From positions 312,330 through 376,329 of the forward strand of contig NZ_AOHO01000068.1 in assembly GCF_000342005.1 (NCBI RefSeq): 64,000 nt of DNA. The letters are read 5' to 3'. Origin of the DNA: Amycolatopsis decaplanina DSM 44594 (GTDB lineage Bacteria; Actinomycetota; Actinomycetes; Mycobacteriales; Pseudonocardiaceae). Positions 17,068 through 26,300 of the stretch are shown here, piece by piece. The position numbers and the translations under genes were made by a program. Under the pieces are notes generated by a model that was given only the letters and a program-made list of their open reading frames with translations, made no database searches and was not told the origin of the DNA. Positions within the stretch are counted from its first letter, which is position 1; every line of letters begins with the position of its first letter.

Positions 17068-18201
17068 TCAGCGCGGCAAGGACTCCAGGTGATCGGCGGC
17101 GGCCACGACTCCCCCCGCCGCCGCGAACGAGGCCCGCACCCGCGCGGCCGCTGCGGCGTAGGCGGGCTCGGTCAGCACCTCGGTGACCGTGGCGCGGATG
17201 TCGGGTGCCTTCACCCGGTCGAAGCGCAGCCGCAGCCCGGCGCCGGCCGCCTCGACCTGCTGGGCCAGCATCGACTGGTCGTCCCGGATCGGCGCGATCA
17301 CCAGCGGCAGCCCGGAAGCGAGGGTCTCGCTGACGGTGTTGTGCCCGCCGTGACAGATCACCGCCACCGCTTTTCGCACCACTTCCGCCTGCGGGATCCG
17401 CTTGACGACCAGCACCTCGTCGCTGAGCAGTTCGCCGGTGGGATCGACGACGAGGCCTTGGACGTCCGGCATCCCGGCGAGGGCGTCGACGCATTCGGCC
17501 AGGAAGCGACGGCCGAGAGCGGCGTTGGCGGTGCCGAGCGTGGCGAGGACGAGCGGGCGCCCGTCGAGCCGGTCCCACGAGAAGCCCACCGGGGGCGCGG
17601 GAGCCAGCGCGGGGCCGACGAACCGGACCGCGCCCACGTCGGCGATCGGGCCCGTCAAGGAGATGGTGGTGAACGCCAGGATGAGGTCCGGCGAGAACCG
17701 CAGGTCGCCGCAGGAAACGCCGTGCCGCGTGCGGAGGCCCTCCTGCAGCCCGTCGACCCAGGCGGCGATCTTCGGCATGGCACCCAGCGGATCGCCGAGT
17801 TCGGTCGACGTCGACGCCGACGTCACCCACGGCAGGGCGCGGCGGCTCGACACCAGTGCGCCCGCGAAGGCCTGCTGATCGGCGATCACGACGTCGGGCC
17901 GGAACGCGGCCACCGCCTTCTCGACCCCGGGGACCATCGCGTCCGCGAGCGGCACCAGGTACTGCTCCCAAAGGTATTTCAGCGCCGCGAACCCGCGCAG
18001 GCCTTCGGGACGGCGCTCCACGGCGAAGTCCAGCGCGTCCCCCGCCGCGTACACCCGGCCCGCCCGCGTCAGTTCGGACGTCGTGGGTTCCGGACCGCAC
18101 CAGGCGACGTCGTGGCCGCGTCCCACCAGCTCGGCGGCCACCGCGCGCAACGGCGCCACATGTCCGGTGAGTGGCGGGACGACCAGGAGGAACCGGCTCA
18201 T
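17068..18201 (-). CDS. glycosyltransferase, family 1 (UGT/macrolide-type)
   Basis: 377 residues, GT-B fold of family GT1. The N-terminal motif is 'FLLVVPPLTGHVAPLRAVAA' and the C-terminal nucleotide-sugar site is 'CHGGHNTVSETLASGLPLVI' (His284-Gly-Gly) followed by 'APIRDDQSMLAQQVEAAGAG'. Enzymes of this class transfer a sugar from an NDP donor to a natural product or lipid hydroxyl. It overlaps the hydrolase stop by four bases, so it is the last gene of the PKS operon and probably glycosylates its product. Donor sugar cannot be read; no sugar-biosynthesis genes are nearby, so a common hexose is likely. Confidence 0.92.
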   Translation of the reverse strand: MSRFLLVVPPLTGHVAPLRAVAAELVGRGHDVAWCGPEPTTSELTRAGRVYAAGDALDFAVERRPEGLRGFAALKYLWEQYLVPLADAMVPGVEKAVAAFRPDVVIADQQAFAGALVSSRRALPWVTSASTSTELGDPLGAMPKIAAWVDGLQEGLRTRHGVSCGDLRFSPDLILAFTTISLTGPIADVGAVRFVGPALAPAPPVGFSWDRLDGRPLVLATLGTANAALGRRFLAECVDALAGMPDVQGLVVDPTGELLSDEVLVVKRIPQAEVVRKAVAVICHGGHNTVSETLASGLPLVIAPIRDDQSMLAQQVEAAGAGLRLRFDRVKAPDIRATVTEVLTEPAYAAAAARVRASFAAAGGVVAAADHLESLPR

Positions 18202-18983
18202 CCGCGTGGCCTCCCGTGCCGGGCGATCCAGTTCAGCAGCAGCTCACGGACTTCCCGGTGCTGCTCGACGAGCACCGAATGCCCTTGGCCCTCGAACACG
18301 TGCAACTCGCCGCGGGGCAGCATGGAGGTCAGCGCGGTCAGATCGTCGGCCTGATACCCGTGACTGCCCAAAATGGACAGTACGGGGCAGCCGATCCCCG
18401 CGACCTGGTCCAGGGTCAGCAACGGGCCGAGCGGGACCTCCTCGGCCATCGACGTGGACATGATCCGCTCGGCCGCCATTCTCGCCAGCCGCCGGTGATG
18501 CGCGCTGTAGTTGGCCTCGATCCAGTCGAAGCTCTCCTCGACCTTCAGGAAGCGCACGGTGTGCTCGAGGATCTGCGACATCTTGTCCGCCCACAGTTCG
18601 GTGGCGGGCTCCGATTCGATGCACACGATGCTGCGCACCCGCTCCGGTTTCGCCACGGCGTAGCTGTAGGCGAGGGTGCCGCCGAAACTGTTGCCCACCA
18701 AGTGCACGGGCCGGCCGAGGTCGAGCTGGTCGAGCAGGTCGTCGAGGTCGGCGACGAAGTCCGCGATCGTGTACCCGCGTTCGGGGCGTTCGGTCTTGCC
18801 GTGTCCGCGCAGGTCGTAGCTGATCACGTCGACCCCGGCGGCGGCGACCGGCGGGGCCAGCGTGAGGTAGAAGCTCGCGAGGCTGTCGGTGCCCATACCG
18901 TGCAGGAACACCACGGTCTCGGTGCCCCCGCCGGGCACGAGCTGCACGTTGGTGCGCAGCCCGTTGACGGTCATCGTCGGCAC
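18198..18983 (-). CDS. alpha/beta hydrolase in the PKS operon (possible release enzyme)
   Basis: 261 residues, alpha/beta hydrolase fold with 'VVFLHGMGTDSLASFYL', nucleophile elbow 'GNSFGG' (Ser99) and base His in 'GQGHSVLVEQHREV'. The acid position falls in 'GSHGYQADD', where Asp is offset from the usual spot. Located four bases after the ACP gene and overlapping the glycosyltransferase, it is well placed to act as a thioesterase/acyltransferase that frees the chain from the synthase, since neither synthase has a thioesterase domain. That role is inferred from context. Confidence 0.85.
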   Translation of the reverse strand: MPTMTVNGLRTNVQLVPGGGTETVVFLHGMGTDSLASFYLTLAPPVAAAGVDVISYDLRGHGKTERPERGYTIADFVADLDDLLDQLDLGRPVHLVGNSFGGTLAYSYAVAKPERVRSIVCIESEPATELWADKMSQILEHTVRFLKVEESFDWIEANYSAHHRRLARMAAERIMSTSMAEEVPLGPLLTLDQVAGIGCPVLSILGSHGYQADDLTALTSMLPRGELHVFEGQGHSVLVEQHREVRELLLNWIARHGRPRG

Positions 18984-18987
18984 CGCC

Positions 18988-19287
18988 TCACCCCCGTTCG
19001 CCGAGGCGGGCGGCCACGTAGTCCGCGATGTCGCCGACGCGGAGTTCGATCACGTCGTCGAGATCCTTCTCCGCCAGGAACTCCGCGAGGTTGACGTCGG
19101 CGCCGAAGAACTCGGCGAGGATGCTCGCGAAGGTCACCAGGTCGATGCTCTCCAGCTGGAGGTCCTCGTGGAAGGTGGTCCGCGGGGTGATCTCGATGCC
19201 GAGGACGTCGGTGTCCCCGACCAGTTCTCTCAGCAACTCCGCCACGGTGCCGAAGACGGACGCCGGGCTCTGCTGTTCGATCGTCAT
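18988..19287 (-). CDS. free-standing acyl carrier protein
   Basis: 99 residues. The phosphopantetheine site is Ser47 in 'FHEDLQLESIDLVTFASILA', in the standard ACP helix II context, with Leu-Glu in place of the common Leu-Asp before or around the serine. Located 15 bases after synthase 2 in the same operon. It probably carries the growing or finished chain for the PUFA-type synthases or hands it to the hydrolase. A holo-ACP synthase must act from elsewhere because the local transferase-like domain looks degenerate. Confidence 0.9.
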   Translation of the reverse strand: MTIEQQSPASVFGTVAELLRELVGDTDVLGIEITPRTTFHEDLQLESIDLVTFASILAEFFGADVNLAEFLAEKDLDDVIELRVGDIADYVAARLGERG

Positions 19288-19302
19288 GCTCTGCTCCTGT
19301 TC

Positions 19303-22300
19303 CTACCCGCGATTCCAGGCCACCACGTGCCCGGGGATTCCGGCGAATTCCGCCCCGATACCGATCTCCTCGGCCAATCCCGCCAACTCGCCTTCGGCCC
19401 GGACCGCGATCCGGGGCGGCGTCGTGGTCGGCTCGCGGACGAGGGCGACCGCGACCTCGCCCGCCGACGCGACGGCCACCGCCAACGGCGGCACCGCCCG
19501 GCCGTGGAGCCCGGTCACCCTGGTCCCGTCGGCGCTCACGCGGAGCTCCGCCGGGTAAACGCCGTCCAGGCCGAGTTTCGCGCGGACCGCGTCCTTGATC
19601 GCGATCCGTTCCAGCAGCCATCCCCGCTGCCGCCGGGGCGCGCAGGCGGCGAACTCGGCGCGTTCCTCCGCACCGAGGTAGATCCCGGCGTAGATGTCGC
19701 GCGCGGCGGGGCTCGGCCACCGGTCGGTCACCACCGTCCAGCCGCCGTGGTGGTCCTCGGAAAGCCGGTTCCGATCGGGGAAGGCGTAGACCCGGTGGGC
19801 GGGCCGGTCGCACGGGAACCGGATGTCGCGCCACTGCTCGATCCGCGCCAGCACGGCGCCGTCCCGCACGAGTTCGGCGTCCATCTCCAGCACGTCCGGC
19901 CGCGGCAGCCGGACCCGGACCACGCACCGCAGCCGGGTGCCCGGCGCCGGTTCCGGTCCGTACCAGGTGACCCGGCCCATCGACGTCGGGAAGGCCAGCA
20001 GCGCGTCCGCCTTGGTGGCCATCAGCCAGCAACCCAGCAACTGGCCGACGTTGTCCAGCAGCGCGCCGGGCGCCGGCGGCACGACGAGGTCGCCGCGGAT
20101 ATGCCGCTCGCCGAGCCCGATCAGCTTGTCGAGCCCTTGGTACGCCGGGCCGTGGAACATCTCCCGACGGCTGTAGATCTCGGCGGCGCTCAGTGGCGGC
20201 GCGGTTTCCGGCCCCGGCGGCGGGGACGGCCGGGGCGCCGTGGGGTATCGCCGCGCCAGATGGACGTCCATGCTGGCGTGTGGTCCGATTTGGACACTGA
20301 TCCGGTCGCCCTCGCGGGTCATCGAAAGCGGGACCCGCACCGCGGGGGCGGCGATCAGCCAGCGGGAGAACGCCGCGTTGCTCACCCCGGTCGCGACCGT
20401 GCCGGGCCAGGCCCGTTCCGCTTCCCGGCAGGCCAGGTCGACCAGTGTCGTCGCGGGGACGGTGGGACGGAAGTCCGCTTCGTCGGGCCAGTCCTCGCGC
20501 TGGCGGAAGAACCGGTGATCCACCAGGTACGGCATCGTGGCGAGCGATACGTCCACACTGGACTCGACGGTTCGCCGCGCCGCGGCGTTGGCGACACTCG
20601 CCGCGGCCTGCCGGGTCTCGGCCAGCAGCGCGGTGAACTCCGCGACGATCGCGTCCGGAATCCCGTCGGCCAGTTCGGGAACCTCACCGGTGCCCGCGAA
20701 CAAGCCTTTCACGTCACCGTCGACCGAGAGCAGCGTGCCGGCCGTGTCGATCCGGGTCCGGTGCGGCTCCAGCGCCTCGAACGCGGGCCGTCCGCCCTCC
20801 ACCCAGACCGCGGTGGCCACCCTGCGCAGCTGGGCGAGGCCTGGCCTCGTACCGGAGGACGCCGGGATGACCAGATGGGGCCGCGAGCCCAGGGTGTCCG
20901 ACACGAACGAGCCGAGCTGACCGGCGCCCGCCTGGACGAAGACGCGGGCGCCGTCGGCGTAGAGCGCGTCGACGAGTTCCCGGAACCGGACCTTGCGCAC
21001 CAGATGGGCCAGGTACAGCTCGCGGATCTCCACCGGATCCGCGGGATAGGGCCGCGCCGTGGTCGCCGACCAGACCGGGATCCGCGGCGGCTTCAGGTCC
21101 AGTTCCGCCGCGAGACGGGTGAACGGGCCGAGCCGGGACCGCATCAGCGGGGTGTGGAATCCGGATCGGAACGGCAGCGTCCTGGCGACGACGCCGTGCT
21201 GGGTGCACAGCTTCGCGAGCCGGTCCGCTGCGGCCGGGTCACCGCAGACGATCGTCTGCCGTGGCGCGTTCTCGTGGGAGATCATCAGTTCCGGTTCGGC
21301 GGCGAGCAAGGCCTCCGCCCGCTCGGCGGAACAGCCGAGTACGAGGAATTCGGCGTCCGGCAGCGTGAACCCCTGCGGCCAGTACCGGTTCAACATGTCC
21401 TGTGTGGACCGTCCCGGGTACATCCCCGCCGCCTGCATCGCGGTCCACTCGCCGACGCTGTGCCCGGCGAGCAGGTCCGGTTTGATGGCGAGCCGACGCA
21501 GCGCGGTGTCGAGCAGCAACCCGACCTGGGACACACTCGACGCGCGCGCGAGCACACTCGCCGTCGACCACTCCGGCCGTTCCAGGCCGAAGTGCCGGGC
21601 GACGTCGGCGCACCGCGGTTCCGCGTCCGCTTCCAGACCCGGGTAGACGAAGGCGGTCTTCGCCCCGGCCTGCTCCAGCAACGGTGCGGTGGTGCACCAG
21701 ATGTCGTTGGGCCCGTGCCAGGACCCGCCCTCGGCCGCGACCTTCGCGAGCACCCTTCGCGCGACTTCGAGCCGCTTCTCGGTCGGCTCGACGATCCCGA
21801 TCCGGCACGGCCCCCGCCCACCGGATTCCGGATCAGGGCGATCGAGCAGGGAGCGCAGGTCGGCGGGAGTGGACGCCGCGAGCAGCAGGACCCGTTCAGG
21901 CTCCCCGGTCACCTTCGCCCGGCGCGGCCGCGCGGGTGCCGGGTCGGCCTCCTCCAGCACCACGTGCGCGTTGACGCCACCGAAACCGAAGGCGTTGACC
22001 GCCGCCCGGCGCGGGACTTCGCCCGACCGCCACCGCTCGGCGTCGGACAGGACGCGGAAACGGGTCTTGTCCAGCAATGGACTCGGATCGGCGCAGTTCA
22101 GGGTCGGCGGCAGGACGGCGTGGTGCAGCGCGAGCGCCGCCTTGACCAGACCGGCGGCCCCGGCGGTCGGCATGGTGTGCCCGATCATCGCCTTCACCGC
22201 GCCGATCGCGGCGCGGGGTCCGTCCGGCGGGCCGAACACCTCGGCGAGGGTGGCCAGTTCGGCCGCGTCCCCGGCCGGCGTCGCGGTCCCGTGCGCCTCC

Positions 22301-23331
22301 AGCAGGCCGAGCGCGCCGGGCGCGGCGGGATCGAGGCCCGCCGACGCCCACGCACGGCGCAGGGCCAGGGTCTGGCCGGCCACGGCCGGGCTGAGCAGGC
22401 TCGCGCCCTTCCCGTCGCTCGACGTCCCCGAACCGCGCAGCACCGCGTAGACCCGGTCGCCGTCGCGGCGCGCGTCGTAGAACCGTTTCAGGACGACGAC
22501 CGCGGTGCCCTCGCCGATCAGCAAGCCGTCCGCGTCCCGCGAGAACGGGCTGATCCGCTGGCTCGGCGACAGGGCGCCGAGCTGGGTGAACATCGACCAG
22601 AGCGTGTCGTCGTGGCAGTGGTGCACCCCGCCGGCCAGTACGACGTCGCAGCGGCGACGCGCCAGTTCGCCGATCGCCTGGTCCACCGCGAGCAGCGAGG
22701 ACGCGCAGGCGGCGTCCACCGTGTACGCCGGGCCGCCGAGATCCAAGCGATTGGCGACACGCGACGCGGCGAGGTTCGGCACCAGCCCGATCGCGGTGTC
22801 CGGCCGGAACTCGCCGAGCGGTTCCAGTAACGCGTCCCGCAGCCTGTCGAGCATCTCCGGACGCGCCGACGGCAGGAGATCACGGACGGCGCCGGTGATC
22901 TGACGGACCGACCGGACGCGCTGGTCGAACCGCTGGAGCCCGGGCGAGAGATAGCCTCCCCTGCCGAGGATCACGCCCACGCGTTCGAGGTCGCCCAGCC
23001 GTCGCAGGCCACCGGCGTCGTCGACCGCGGAGGCGGCCACGGCCAGCGCGACCAGCTGGTCGGGCTCCATCCCGGCGACGGTGCTGGGGGCGATGCCGAG
23101 TGCCGTCGCGTCGAAATCCATGCTGTCGGCGACGAATCCGCCACGCCTGCCGTAGGTGCGGTCCGGCGTCCGGCCGTCACCGTCGTGGAAACTCGGGTCC
23201 CAGCGGTGCGGCGGGATCTCGGTGATCGCGTCGGTGCCGGAAACGATGTTCTGCCAATATTCGTCCACAGTGGACGCGCCGGGGAGGAACACTCCCATCC
23301 CGACGATCGCGACCGGTTCCTGGTTCACCAC
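19303..23331 (-). CDS. iterative type I polyketide/fatty acid synthase 2: KS-AT-DH with degenerate PPTase-like C-terminus
   Basis: 1342 residues from GTG 23331, overlapping the stop of synthase 1 by seven bases. KS domain about 1-465 with Cys209 ('TVDAACASS'), His347 ('EAHGTATPAGD') and His385 ('MIGHTMPTAG'). AT about 555-860 with Ser625 ('GHSVGEW') and His in 'GFHTPLM', but the usual GQGxQ oxyanion motif is replaced by 'YPGLEAD'. DH-like double hotdog about 905-1200 with 'PYLVDHRF', 'MFHGPAYQGL' and 'LLDNVGQLLG'. Residues 1214-1342 resemble the first half of integrated phosphopantetheinyl transferases ('WLLERIAIKDAVRAKLG') but lack GIDIE and KEA motifs. No ACP, KR or thioesterase. Works with synthase 1 and the free ACP. 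Confidence 0.9.
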   Translation of the reverse strand: MVNQEPVAIVGMGVFLPGASTVDEYWQNIVSGTDAITEIPPHRWDPSFHDGDGRTPDRTYGRRGGFVADSMDFDATALGIAPSTVAGMEPDQLVALAVAASAVDDAGGLRRLGDLERVGVILGRGGYLSPGLQRFDQRVRSVRQITGAVRDLLPSARPEMLDRLRDALLEPLGEFRPDTAIGLVPNLAASRVANRLDLGGPAYTVDAACASSLLAVDQAIGELARRRCDVVLAGGVHHCHDDTLWSMFTQLGALSPSQRISPFSRDADGLLIGEGTAVVVLKRFYDARRDGDRVYAVLRGSGTSSDGKGASLLSPAVAGQTLALRRAWASAGLDPAAPGALGLLEAHGTATPAGDAAELATLAEVFGPPDGPRAAIGAVKAMIGHTMPTAGAAGLVKAALALHHAVLPPTLNCADPSPLLDKTRFRVLSDAERWRSGEVPRRAAVNAFGFGGVNAHVVLEEADPAPARPRRAKVTGEPERVLLLAASTPADLRSLLDRPDPESGGRGPCRIGIVEPTEKRLEVARRVLAKVAAEGGSWHGPNDIWCTTAPLLEQAGAKTAFVYPGLEADAEPRCADVARHFGLERPEWSTASVLARASSVSQVGLLLDTALRRLAIKPDLLAGHSVGEWTAMQAAGMYPGRSTQDMLNRYWPQGFTLPDAEFLVLGCSAERAEALLAAEPELMISHENAPRQTIVCGDPAAADRLAKLCTQHGVVARTLPFRSGFHTPLMRSRLGPFTRLAAELDLKPPRIPVWSATTARPYPADPVEIRELYLAHLVRKVRFRELVDALYADGARVFVQAGAGQLGSFVSDTLGSRPHLVIPASSGTRPGLAQLRRVATAVWVEGGRPAFEALEPHRTRIDTAGTLLSVDGDVKGLFAGTGEVPELADGIPDAIVAEFTALLAETRQAAASVANAAARRTVESSVDVSLATMPYLVDHRFFRQREDWPDEADFRPTVPATTLVDLACREAERAWPGTVATGVSNAAFSRWLIAAPAVRVPLSMTREGDRISVQIGPHASMDVHLARRYPTAPRPSPPPGPETAPPLSAAEIYSRREMFHGPAYQGLDKLIGLGERHIRGDLVVPPAPGALLDNVGQLLGCWLMATKADALLAFPTSMGRVTWYGPEPAPGTRLRCVVRVRLPRPDVLEMDAELVRDGAVLARIEQWRDIRFPCDRPAHRVYAFPDRNRLSEDHHGGWTVVTDRWPSPAARDIYAGIYLGAEERAEFAACAPRRQRGWLLERIAIKDAVRAKLGLDGVYPAELRVSADGTRVTGLHGRAVPPLAVAVASAGEVAVALVREPTTTPPRIAVRAEGELAGLAEEIGIGAEFAGIPGHVVAWNRG

Positions 23332-26300
23332 AGCGACGCCGTGTACAGCACCGAGCGGACATCGGCCGGGCCGTAGGCCAGCTCACGCAGGAGCGCGGTG
23401 GTGCCTTCGTCCGGGTCGATCAGCGCCACCTCGCGGCGCTCGTACTCGCGCGCCAGCTCCGGCGACACCATGCCCGCGTGATCGTCCGAGGGTGCCCATG
23501 GTCCCCAGTGGACGGTCAGCGCCCGGCAGCCGGTGCGTTCCGCCCACTGTTCGCCGAGGGTTTCCAGCGCGTCGTTCGCCGCCGCGTAGTCGGTCTGACC
23601 CCGGTTTCCCAGCACCGCGGCGATACTGCCGAAGAAGGTCACGAATCCCGGCCGCACACCGAAGTGCTCCAAGGCGTCGAGCAGTGCCCGCGCACCGTCC
23701 ACTTTGGTTCCGTAGACCGTGCGGAACGAGAGCTCGTCCTTGTCGGTCATCAGCTTGTCGTCGATCACCCCTGCCGCGTGGATCACGCCGTCGATGCGGC
23801 CGTGGCGCGTGTGCAGATCCTTGACGACCTGCCGGACGGCGGCGGCGTCGCGCACGTCGAGCGACCGGTAGGCCGCGGTGCCGCCCGCCGCGCGGATCTG
23901 GTCGAGCGTCCTCGCGATCTCACGCCGGGCCAGCACGGTGCGCACCCGGCGTTCGATGTCCGCCAGCGAACCGCCCCGCGCGGCCAAGGCCGAGCGCATG
24001 CCCGGCGCGTCGCCGGGAAGGTCCTCGTCACCGGGTTCGGCGGGCCACGGGGTGCGGCCTGCCAGTTCGATCCGGCATCCGCTCGCCGCCAGCGCGACCG
24101 CCGCCCGCGCGGTGATGCCGCGGGCGCCGCCGATCAGCAACAGCACCGAATCCGCGTCGAGGCCGAGTGCCTTGACCTCCCCGCCGCCGGGACCGGCGCC
24201 CGCGTACGCGATCGAACCGAGCGAGCCCGCGGAAGGCTCGAACGCGGCGCGGCCCGCGGTGTCGTAGCGGACGGCCACCGGCCCGTCGGCGATCACCTCT
24301 TCCAGCACGATCCGCGCGAGGTCCACTGTGGACTCCAGCTCGACGAGTCTGGTCGGCTCGCTCCGTTCCCGCGCCGCCGCGCGGACGAGACCGCGCAGTC
24401 CGGCGGCGTGCCCGGCGCCCGGCCTCGCCACCACGACCACCGCACCCTTGGCGCTCTTGAGCAGGCCGAACACCTGTGCCGCGACCGGTTCTTCGGCGTC
24501 CGACAACGGATTCAGCACGACGAAGACGTCAGCCTCGTCCCCTTCCGCAGGCAGGGCGCCCGCGTCGGCGAACACCGCGCGGACCGACCCGGCCAGTTCC
24601 TCCTGGCCGGGCTCGAAGCTCACCGCGACCGTTTTGCCGTTCACCCTGGCGAGATCGGGCGTCCCGAGCGGTGCGGACACACGGCTGAGCACGTACCGGC
24701 CGGGCGCGGCGCCGACCGGGGCCTCGGCGGGAGCCGGTGCCGCGGCGACCGGAGCCGCCGGTTCGAGCCACTTCCGCAGCCGCGCGGCCAGCGCGCTCGC
24801 CGTCCGGTCGCGGCTGAGCTGGTCCTGGGCGTCGTCGTGGACCCGTCCGGAGAGGCCGAGCTTCGCGAGCAGCGAGCCCGCGATCTCGGTGCGCTTGATC
24901 GAGTCGATGGAAAGATCCGCTTCGAGGTCCAGATCGGCGTCGATCATCTCGGCCGGATAGCCGGTGCGTTCGCTGATCGCGCCGATCACGGTGGCCAGGA
25001 CGTCCGTGACGACGGCTTCCCTGACCGGTTCCGGCTCGGGCACGATGACCGGAGCCTCGACCGACGGCAGCAAAGCCGGCACGACCGGGACCTGCACCGG
25101 TGCCGGGGCGAGCGTTACGGTGCCGAGATACCCCAGCATCACGTCCCGTTGCGCCGCCAGCAGTTCGCGGCTGGTGCGGAGGAATTCGACGACGGCCTGG
25201 TCACGACCGGGCGTGGGCTGGTTCATGGTCGTCCTCGGGATTCGTCGGGCGGGCACGAGCCCATGGGCGGGGACTTCGCCGCCGGGCGCGCGGACGGTCT
25301 GGCCGTCCACGGTCCAGGCGGGTACGGGAAGCGGGCCGACGCGGACGCGTCCGCGGAAGAGCCGTTCGGTGCGTACATCGACACCCGTGAGCGCCAGGCG
25401 CGCGAGCGCTGTGAGGAACCCTCGCAGCCCCGGCCCGCCGGGGTCGCACGCGATCACGGTGTGCGGGCGGTCACCGAGGATGTCCCTGGCCAGCCGGGAA
25501 AGCACCTGTCCCGGGCCCGCCTCCACGAACGTGCGCGCGCCCGCCGCGTACATGTCCTCGATCAGTTCGACGAAGCGCACCGGCGAGCCGATCTGCGCGG
25601 CGAGTCCGGCGCGGACCGCTCCGGCTTCGTACGGCCGGGCGGTGCGGTTCGACCACACCGGCGGACCGGGCTCGCCGATCTCGGCGTTGTCGAGATCGAC
25701 GGCGAACACGTCGCTCGCCCCGGCCACCAGCGGACTGTGGAAGGCACAGGCGACCGGGATCCGTTTGGCCCCGATCCCCTGGGCCCGCAGTTCACGGATC
25801 GCCTCCTCGATCGCGGCCGTCGGCCCGGAAAGGACGGTCTGACCCGGCGCGTTGTGGTTGGCCAGTACGACGTCCGGGTGGTCGAGCGCGACGGCCAGTT
25901 CTTCACGGGACGCCTTCACCGCGGCCATCGCGCCAGGGTCGGCGCCCGCGACTTCGGCGATCGAGTGGGCCCTGGCCCGGCTGAGCGCGACCAAGGTCGG
26001 GGTGTCGAACGCGCCCGCGACCGACAGCGCGGTCAGTTCGCCGTAGCTGTGCCCCGCCAGCAGATCCGGCCGGACACCGAGGTCGGCGAGCAACCGGCAG
26101 ACGGCCGACTCGACGAGCCCGAGCGCGGGCTGAGCGACCCGCGTGTCCTTGAGCGCCTCGTCCTGCGCGGCGCGTGCCTCTTCGGCGAACGCGCGCGGCG
26201 GGAACGTGGTCGCGGCGACGTCGGGGGCGAGCCTCAGGACGTCGGCCAGTTCGGGGAAGTGCACGAACAGGTCCGCCAGCATCCCCGTCCGCTGGCTGCC

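Noticed and set aside
18889..22830. Very long plus-strand open frame of about 1300 codons opposite synthase 2
   Set aside because: Arg/Pro/Gly-rich, no domain pattern, and the minus strand reads as clear KS-AT-DH; it is a shadow caused by high G+C third positions.
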